Assembly (NCBI GenBank): GCA_947177545.1
Contig: CAMWVF010000079.1
Span: 1 to 5,937 of the forward strand
DNA from: an uncultured Clostridia bacterium
GTDB lineage: Bacteria > Bacillota > Clostridia > Oscillospirales > Ruminococcaceae
Direction of reading: 5' to 3'
Length of the DNA stretch: 5,937 bases
The translations under genes and the position numbers were made by a program. Each line of letters starts with the position of its first letter. Within the stretch, counting starts at the first letter, position 1. Shown here piece after piece: positions 1 to 4,356 of the stretch. Below the pieces are notes generated by a model that was not told where the DNA came from, searched no databases, and saw only the letters and a program-made list of their open reading frames with translations.

Positions 1-1474
1 CTGCTACCTTGCCCAAATCTATCCATTCCGCGCCGAAAATTTTAGGCTCGGGCTGTACGTCCAGAACTCGATAACCCTTTGCCGCTCCGGCAGCGTACTC
101 GGCAGGTGTAAAGGTCTCAAACGCCCCGCTTATCTTGTTTTCGAGAATGTAGCAAGCCTGCACAAATGGGTGAATAGCTGTGGAAAACGGCGGCGCATAC
201 GCCAAATCCATAGTATCGAAATCGTTAAGAGTAAGTCCGGCGGAAATGCCCACAGCGGCGATGTCCGTCATTTTATCCACTGCGCCCGCGCCCAGAACCT
301 GCATACCCAAAAGCTTTTTGGTGGACTTGTCGGCAATAAGCTTTGTTGCGAACGCGTCCGAGTCCGGGTAATAGTGCGCCTTATCGTCGGTAACGCATAC
401 GACAGATATCGAATCGAAGCCAGCGGCTTTTGCCTGTTCCTCAGACAAGCCTGTGCGTCCCGCGTTAAGGTCGTCGGCAAGCATAGCTACACCTGTGCCG
501 AGACAGCCGCCGTAAGAAGCAGGCGTTCCCGTAACGGTTTTGGCAAGACATCTTCCCGTGATATTTGCGGTGGAACCCATTGCAGACCATTGCCGCTGAC
601 CTGTGACAAGGTTTTTGACGATTGCACAGTCCCCTGCTGCATAAACGTCCTCAATATTGGTGCGCTGATATTCGTCCACAACGACTGCGCCGTTTATCAG
701 TTCAATTCCGCTGCCCTCCAGAAACGCTGTGGCGGGACGTATTCCGATGCTTAGGATAACAACTTCCGCGGGAAGCTCTCCCACGCTTGTTGCGGCGGCT
801 TCGGCCTTTCCGTTTCCTTTTATTGATAGCAAGGAAGTCCCGTTCATTATTTTCATGCCCTTTTTGCGAAGGTGCTTTGCGGCAAAGCCTGCCATTTCAG
901 GGTCGAGAACATTTGGCAGGATTTGTGAGGTCATGTCGATAACGGTAACGGTCAGTCCCCTTGACATAAGGTTTTCAGCCATTTCCATGCCAATAAAGCC
1001 TGCGCCTGCAACGACGGCTTTTTTGCAGCCGTTCTTTTCTATATAGTCTCTTACGGCAATAGCGTCATCGGGGGTACGTACGCTAAACACGCCGTTCAGC
1101 TCCGTGCCGTCTATTTTAGGTACAATTGGGTACGCGCCCGTTGCAATGACAAGCTTGTCGTATGAAACGTCCTGCACAGAGCCGTCCGAAACGGAACGGA
1201 ACTGCACCGTTTTTGCTTTCGTATCTACGGAGACAGCCTCCTGCCCGTTGAAAACGTCAACGCCTGTCAGGGCGGAAAACTTTGCGGGAGTGTTCACGAT
1301 AAGCTCCTCGCGGCTTTCTATTCCGCCGCCAACATAGTATGGCAGCCCGCAGCCTGCGTAGGAAATATCGCGGCTTTTGGTGTACACCTCCACCTGCGCG
1401 GAGCGATCCTCGCGCTTAATTTTAGCCGCCGCTTTTGTACCTGCGGCAACTCCTCCGATGACAACTATTTTCAT
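1..1474 (-). CDS. FAD-dependent pyridine nucleotide-disulfide oxidoreductase (CoA-disulfide reductase / NADH oxidase type) with rhodanese-like C-terminus, 3' end outside window
   Basis: I translated this frame by hand: 491 codons are open from ATG 1474 to the window edge. Residues 2-12 form the FAD dinucleotide fold (KIVVIGGVAAG). Cys42 lies in SYAGCGLPYYVGG, the single redox-cysteine motif of CoA-disulfide reductases, NADH oxidases and NAD(P)H persulfide/polysulfide reductases. IATGAYP is at 110-116, the NAD(P)H-binding motif GAGFIGMEMAE at 157-167, the second FAD motif YAAGDCA at 278-284, and the dimerisation domain follows. Tyr368/369 and Tyr426 (YAPPFS) fall where CoA-disulfide reductases carry their two active-site tyrosines. 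From about 455 a rhodanese-like domain begins (YRVLDV 468-473, then FGAEWIDL), but it is about five residues shorter than usual between LDV and GA and lacks the usual Arg. Its catalytic Cys position lies outside the window. The likely role is cytosolic NAD(P)H-dependent reduction of CoA disulfide, persulfide/polysulfide or O2; which one cannot be decided. The family is firm, the substrate is not. Confidence 0.95.
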   Translation of the reverse strand, partial: MKIVVIGGVAAGTKAAAKIKREDRSAQVEVYTKSRDISYAGCGLPYYVGGGIESREELIVNTPAKFSALTGVDVFNGQEAVSVDTKAKTVQFRSVSDGSVQDVSYDKLVIATGAYPIVPKIDGTELNGVFSVRTPDDAIAVRDYIEKNGCKKAVVAGAGFIGMEMAENLMSRGLTVTVIDMTSQILPNVLDPEMAGFAAKHLRKKGMKIMNGTSLLSIKGNGKAEAAATSVGELPAEVVILSIGIRPATAFLEGSGIELINGAVVVDEYQRTNIEDVYAAGDCAIVKNLVTGQRQWSAMGSTANITGRCLAKTVTGTPASYGGCLGTGVAMLADDLNAGRTGLSEEQAKAAGFDSISVVCVTDDKAHYYPDSDAFATKLIADKSTKKLLGMQVLGAGAVDKMTDIAAVGISAGLTLNDFDTMDLAYAPPFSTAIHPFVQACYILENKISGAFETFTPAEYAAGAAKGYRVLDVQPEPKIFGAEWIDLGKVA

Positions 1475-1483
1475 TTACAGCAG

Positions 1484-1490
1484 CCTCCTT
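1484..1490 (-). promoter_or_regulatory. Ribosome binding site of the oxidoreductase
   Basis: The minus strand reads AAGGAGG, a perfect Shine-Dalgarno, nine bases before ATG 1474. This fixes the start of the oxidoreductase gene. Confidence 0.93.
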
Positions 1491-1506
1491 GAAAGATTTT
1501 TTTATA

Positions 1507-1535
1507 ATTATAACATAAAATGTTTTCTAAATCAA
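1507..1535 (-). promoter_or_regulatory. Sigma-A promoter of the oxidoreductase gene, extended -10
   Basis: On the minus strand there is TTGATT (1530-1535), a 17-base spacer, then TATAAT (1507-1512) directly preceded by TGT (1513-1515), giving an extended TGn -10. Transcription would start near 1500, leaving a leader of about 26 bases that holds the AAGGAGG site. Match and spacing are close to the housekeeping consensus, so expression is probably strong unless repressed. Confidence 0.85.
1512..1524. promoter_or_regulatory. Small inverted repeat in the oxidoreductase promoter, possible operator
   Basis: AACAT-AAA-ATGTT is a perfect 5-bp inverted repeat with a 3-base centre. It covers the edge of the -10 box, the TGn extension and part of the spacer. 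Position suits a repressor site, but the arms are short and AT-rich, so chance is a real alternative. It does not match the Rex operator consensus (TTGTGAA-type arms). Confidence 0.25.
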
Positions 1536-1590
1536 TATTTTTTTGTCGGTACGCCAATACAAAATATATTCACACTTGCTGTTGTAAAAG

Positions 1591-1824
1591 GTGCACAAAA
1601 TTTTAACGGAAAATGGCAAAATCATTTACGCCCGAACTGCCTGTAAATCAGACAAAAGGGCAAATCTGCATATTGAAAATGCTGCTGAAATGTTATACAA
1701 TGCTCTATAGAAATTACAGCCACTTCATGAAGAAAAGGTACAAAATCAGAGCCAAAATCTTGCGTATATGGATTTTAGCGAAGGATTTTATTTAAATTTT
1801 CAAAGTGGAATTGCTGTAAGATGA
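1591..1824 (+). pseudogene. Possible remnant of a small gene interrupted by one in-frame TAG
   Basis: Reading from GTG 1591, 39 sense codons (beginning VHKILTENGKIIYAR) lead to TAG at 1708-1710. The same frame then stays open for 37 codons (including NLAYMDFSEGFYLNFQSG) to TGA at 1822-1824. Both halves look protein-like: mixed polar and hydrophobic residues, unremarkable codons, and no reading problem apart from the TAG. The frame ends 15 bases before the transporter start and its stop abuts the transporter's ribosome binding site, as in an operon. Against it: no good ribosome binding site precedes GTG 1591, a promoter-like element lies inside, and I recognise no family. It could be a decayed small gene, a sequencing error, or ordinary leader DNA that happens to look coding. 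Confidence 0.3.
1673..1701 (+). promoter_or_regulatory. Candidate sigma-A promoter for the transporter operon
   Basis: TTGAAA (1673-1678), a 17-base spacer and TACAAT (1696-1701) form a good promoter. An overlapping reading is TGT followed by TATACA (1694-1699), an extended -10 with a shorter 15-base spacer. The transcript would start near 1708 and carry a leader of about 130 bases before the TTG start at 1840. Confidence 0.5.
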
Positions 1825-1840
1825 AAGGGTGTTATATAAT
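1811..1840 (+). promoter_or_regulatory. Second promoter-like element ending on the transporter's start codon
   Basis: TTGCTG (1811-1816), an 18-base spacer and a perfect TATAAT (1835-1840) lie immediately upstream of, and overlap by one base, the TTG start. RNA from here would begin near 1847, inside the annotated gene, and could only be translated from a later start such as ATG 1897. It may be a genuine second promoter or simply AT-rich sequence near a start codon. Confidence 0.3.
1824..1829 (+). promoter_or_regulatory. Ribosome binding site deciding the TTG start of the transporter
   Basis: AAAGGG (continuing into TG) lies ten bases before TTG 1840 and pairs partly with the anti-Shine-Dalgarno. 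An in-frame TAA sits directly before the TTG (1837-1839), so no start further upstream is possible. The next candidate, ATG 1897, has only a weak GAGGAA fifteen bases away. TTG 1840 is therefore preferred. Confidence 0.65.
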
Positions 1841-4356
1841 TGGCTGACAAAAATATTACCGCTCCCCCTGAGAGCGAGGAACAGAAAGAAAGCTTTATGT
1901 ATAAGCTTGCCACGTTTATCGTTGACAAGAGGAATTTGTTTTTCCTGCTGTTTATTTTTGCGCTGATATTCAGCGTTTTTGCAAAGGACTGGGTAAACGT
2001 TGAAAACGATATTACAAAATATCTTGCGGACGACACCGAGACCCGTCAGAGCCTTACCCTTATGGACGAGGAATTCGTTACATACGGCACGGCTGAGGTC
2101 ATGGCGGCAAACGTCGCCTACGACACTGCGGAAAGGCTTGCGGAGCAGATAGAGAACATAAACGGCGTGACTTCCGTCGCTTTTGACGATACGGAGGAGC
2201 ATTATAAAAACACCTACGCTATGTTTTCCGTGACCTTTGACGGAGAGGAATCGGACGAAATAAGCGTCTCCGCTATGAACGAGATAAAGGAGCTTTTAGC
2301 AGATTATGACGTGTACTACTCAACCGCAGTCGGCGTTGACCCGGGCGCGCAGCTTGCGGAGGAAATGAACGTCATTATCGTTATCGCGGCGGTCATTATT
2401 CTTCTGGTTGTACTGTTTACCTCCAAGGCTTACGCCGAGATACCAGTACTTGTTATGACATTCGGCGCGGCTGCTGTGCTTAACATGGGTACGAACTTTG
2501 TATTCGGTACTATTTCGTTTATTTCCGACTCGGTAACTATAGTCCTCCAGCTTGCTCTTGCCATAGACTATGCAATCATTCTCATTCACCGCTACAGCGA
2601 GGAGCACGAGCTTCTCCCCTCAAGAGAAGCCTGCATTGCCGCTTTGAGCAAGGCTATCCCCGAGATTTCTTCAAGCAGTCTTACCACTATTTCTGGACTT
2701 ATTGCGCTGATGTTCATGAAATTCGGCATAGGCGCGGACTTGGGCGTTGTACTCATAAAGGCGATATTATTCAGTCTTTTGTCGGTATTTACCCTTATGC
2801 CGGGACTTATCATGCTTTTCTCAAAGCTTATCGACAAGACGGTACACAAAAACTTTGTGCCGAAAATTTCCGCTGTGGGCAAATTTGCTTATGTTTCCAG
2901 ATTTATTGTCCCGCCGATATTTTTAATAGTTACGGTGGTTGCGTTCTTTTTCTCGGGCAAGTGTCCCTACTGCTACGGAAACAGCGACCTTAAAACCACT
3001 CGGCAGAACGAGACGAAAATTGCCGAGCAAAAGATAAAGGACAATTTCGGCTCCACCAACCTTGTTGCGCTTATGGTGCCGTCGGGAGACTATGAGGCAG
3101 AAAGCAGACTTATTGCCGCTCTTGAAAGATACGGCGAGATAGACTCCATTCAGGGTCTTGCCAACACTGAAGCTATGGACGGCTATATGCTCACCGACAG
3201 GCTTACTCCCCGTCAATTCTCCGAGCTTGTGGAGCTTGATTACGAGGTAGCGCAGGTGCTGTACGGCGCATACGCCATAAATGAGGAAAATTACGGCGAG
3301 GTGGTGAACGGTCTGGAGGCATACGGAGTACCGCTGATAGATATGTTCATGTTCACCTACGACGAGGTAGACAAGGGATATGTTACACTTGACGATGAGC
3401 TTATGGACACACTTGAAGATTTGCACAGTCAGCTTAGCGACGCGCTTTTGCAGCTGAAAAGCGACAATTACAGCCGTATACTGCTGCACCTTACGCTGCC
3501 GGAGGAAAGCGACGAGACCTTTGAGTTTTTGAACACCGTCCACGCCGAGGCAGAAAAGCTTTACCCCGCTGACCAAGTGTATCTTGCGGGAAATTCCACA
3601 AGCGACAGGGATCTGTCAAGCTCGTTCTCCACGGATAACCTTATAATAAGTATACTTTCCGCCCTTTTTGTAATTATCGTCCTGCTGTTCACATTTAATT
3701 CGGCAGGACTTCCCGTACTGCTTATCGCGGTAATTCAAGGCAGTATCTGGATGAACTTCTCGTTCCCCTACCTGGAGCAGAACCCGCTGTACTTCCTTAG
3801 CTATCTTATTGTAAACTCCATTCAGATGGGCGCGAACATCGACTACGCAATTGTTATTTCCAGCCGCTACATGGAGCTTAAAAAAGAAATGCCCATTAAA
3901 GAGGCTGTTGTGGAAACGCTTAATCAGGCTTTCCCCACTATCATCACATCCGGTACTATCCTTGCGGCAGCGGGAGTGCTTATCGGTCAGCTTTCCTCCG
4001 ACGGCGCGATATCGTCAATCGGCGTATGTCTCGGTCGCGGCACTATAATATCCATTATTCTTGTTATGGGCGTACTGCCGCAGATACTTCTTTTGGGCGA
4101 CACAATTATTGAGCGCACATCATTTACTATCAAAAAAGCGGAACGCACTCAAATCTCTGGCAACCGCATGGTTGTAAGCGGTCTTATACACGGTAACATC
4201 AACGGCAGAGTTGAGGGCTACATCAAGGCTGTTATTGTGGGCGACGTTGACGCAAGAATTGAAAATCCAAGGGGCGAAGCGGTACAGACACTTGCGGGAG
4301 AAACGCCCGATACTGTGGAATTTTTTGAAGAAAGGGAGGCGGTCACAAATGAATAA
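1840..4356 (+). CDS. RND/MMPL-family membrane transporter with repeat-bearing cytoplasmic tail
   Basis: This 838-residue membrane protein has the full RND layout. TM1 is at about 31-51, followed by a roughly 125-residue outer loop, then TM2-6 at about 178-194, 200-222, 228-250, 277-295 and 300-327. TM7 is at about 353-372, followed by a roughly 225-residue outer loop, then TM8-12 at about 599-620, 622-640, 650-674, 698-716 and 722-752. Each half carries an Asp-Tyr pair in its TM4-equivalent helix (LAIDYA, D243/Y244; GANIDYA, D668/Y669), the arrangement of the proton-relay residues in MmpL3-like proteins, so proton-driven export is likely. The substrate (lipid, peptide or drug) is unknown. The second outer loop begins with CPYC (375-378). 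After TM12 an 85-residue cytoplasmic tail holds a tetrapeptide repeat (781-808) and an acidic end. The start is TTG; ATG 1897 (residue 20) would give a protein without the polar N-terminus. It overlaps the next gene by 8 bases. Confidence 0.93.
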   Translation: MADKNITAPPESEEQKESFMYKLATFIVDKRNLFFLLFIFALIFSVFAKDWVNVENDITKYLADDTETRQSLTLMDEEFVTYGTAEVMAANVAYDTAERLAEQIENINGVTSVAFDDTEEHYKNTYAMFSVTFDGEESDEISVSAMNEIKELLADYDVYYSTAVGVDPGAQLAEEMNVIIVIAAVIILLVVLFTSKAYAEIPVLVMTFGAAAVLNMGTNFVFGTISFISDSVTIVLQLALAIDYAIILIHRYSEEHELLPSREACIAALSKAIPEISSSSLTTISGLIALMFMKFGIGADLGVVLIKAILFSLLSVFTLMPGLIMLFSKLIDKTVHKNFVPKISAVGKFAYVSRFIVPPIFLIVTVVAFFFSGKCPYCYGNSDLKTTRQNETKIAEQKIKDNFGSTNLVALMVPSGDYEAESRLIAALERYGEIDSIQGLANTEAMDGYMLTDRLTPRQFSELVELDYEVAQVLYGAYAINEENYGEVVNGLEAYGVPLIDMFMFTYDEVDKGYVTLDDELMDTLEDLHSQLSDALLQLKSDNYSRILLHLTLPEESDETFEFLNTVHAEAEKLYPADQVYLAGNSTSDRDLSSSFSTDNLIISILSALFVIIVLLFTFNSAGLPVLLIAVIQGSIWMNFSFPYLEQNPLYFLSYLIVNSIQMGANIDYAIVISSRYMELKKEMPIKEAVVETLNQAFPTIITSGTILAAAGVLIGQLSSDGAISSIGVCLGRGTIISIILVMGVLPQILLLGDTIIERTSFTIKKAERTQISGNRMVVSGLIHGNINGRVEGYIKAVIVGDVDARIENPRGEAVQTLAGETPDTVEFFEEREAVTNE
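4180..4263 (+). repeat. Seven tandem tetrapeptide repeats, [G/A]-x-[I/V]-x, in the transporter tail
   Basis: Residues 781-808 follow a strict four-residue period. Gly or Ala stands at 781, 785, 789, 793, 797, 801 and 805; Ile or Val at 783, 787, 791, 795, 799, 803 and 807. The in-between residues are mostly polar or charged (for example GNIN, GRVE, GDVD). An eighth, weaker unit (MVVS, 777-780) precedes it. Strings of this kind are typical of short beta-strand coils such as bactofilin beta-helices. The DNA itself is not repetitive, so the pattern is held at protein level, which suggests selection. The structural reading is inference. Confidence 0.8.
4334..4339 (+). promoter_or_regulatory. Ribosome binding site of the secreted protein, inside the transporter gene
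   Basis: GGGAGG lies nine bases before ATG 4349 and within the last codons of the transporter. It supports the ATG 4349 start and coupled translation of the two genes. Confidence 0.88.

Larger units (their letters stand above)
1475..1839. other. Divergent intergenic region, 365 bases
   Basis: This AT-rich spacer separates the minus-strand oxidoreductase from the plus-strand transporter operon. It holds the oxidoreductase promoter and ribosome binding site, a plus-strand promoter candidate at 1673-1701, a second at 1811-1840, and a broken protein-like reading frame at 1591-1824. I see no tRNA, rRNA, convincing intrinsic terminator hairpin or known riboswitch fold. Confidence 0.7.

Noticed and set aside
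170..754. 194-codon plus-strand open frame
   Set aside because: It lies opposite the oxidoreductase, whose FAD, NAD(P)H and Cys motifs run through the same bases. Its product is Cys/Arg/His-rich with no family likeness, so it is a shadow.
1613..1795. 60-codon plus-strand frame from ATG 1613
   Set aside because: There is no usable ribosome binding site, it is very Lys/Ile/Leu-rich as expected of AT-rich DNA, and the overlapping frame from GTG 1591 looks more protein-like.
1590..1840. Possible riboswitch or attenuator in the transporter leader
   Set aside because: I found no stable stem followed by a T-run and no conserved riboswitch core; scattered A- and T-runs alone do not support one.
1792..2202. 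136-codon minus-strand open frame reaching into the intergenic region
   Set aside because: It covers the transporter's N-terminus and its ribosome binding site on the other strand; the product shows no recognisable family.
2923..3576. 217-codon minus-strand open frame
   Set aside because: It is antisense to the second outer loop of the transporter, whose frame continues unbroken with expected RND structure. No ribosome binding site or recognisable product is seen.
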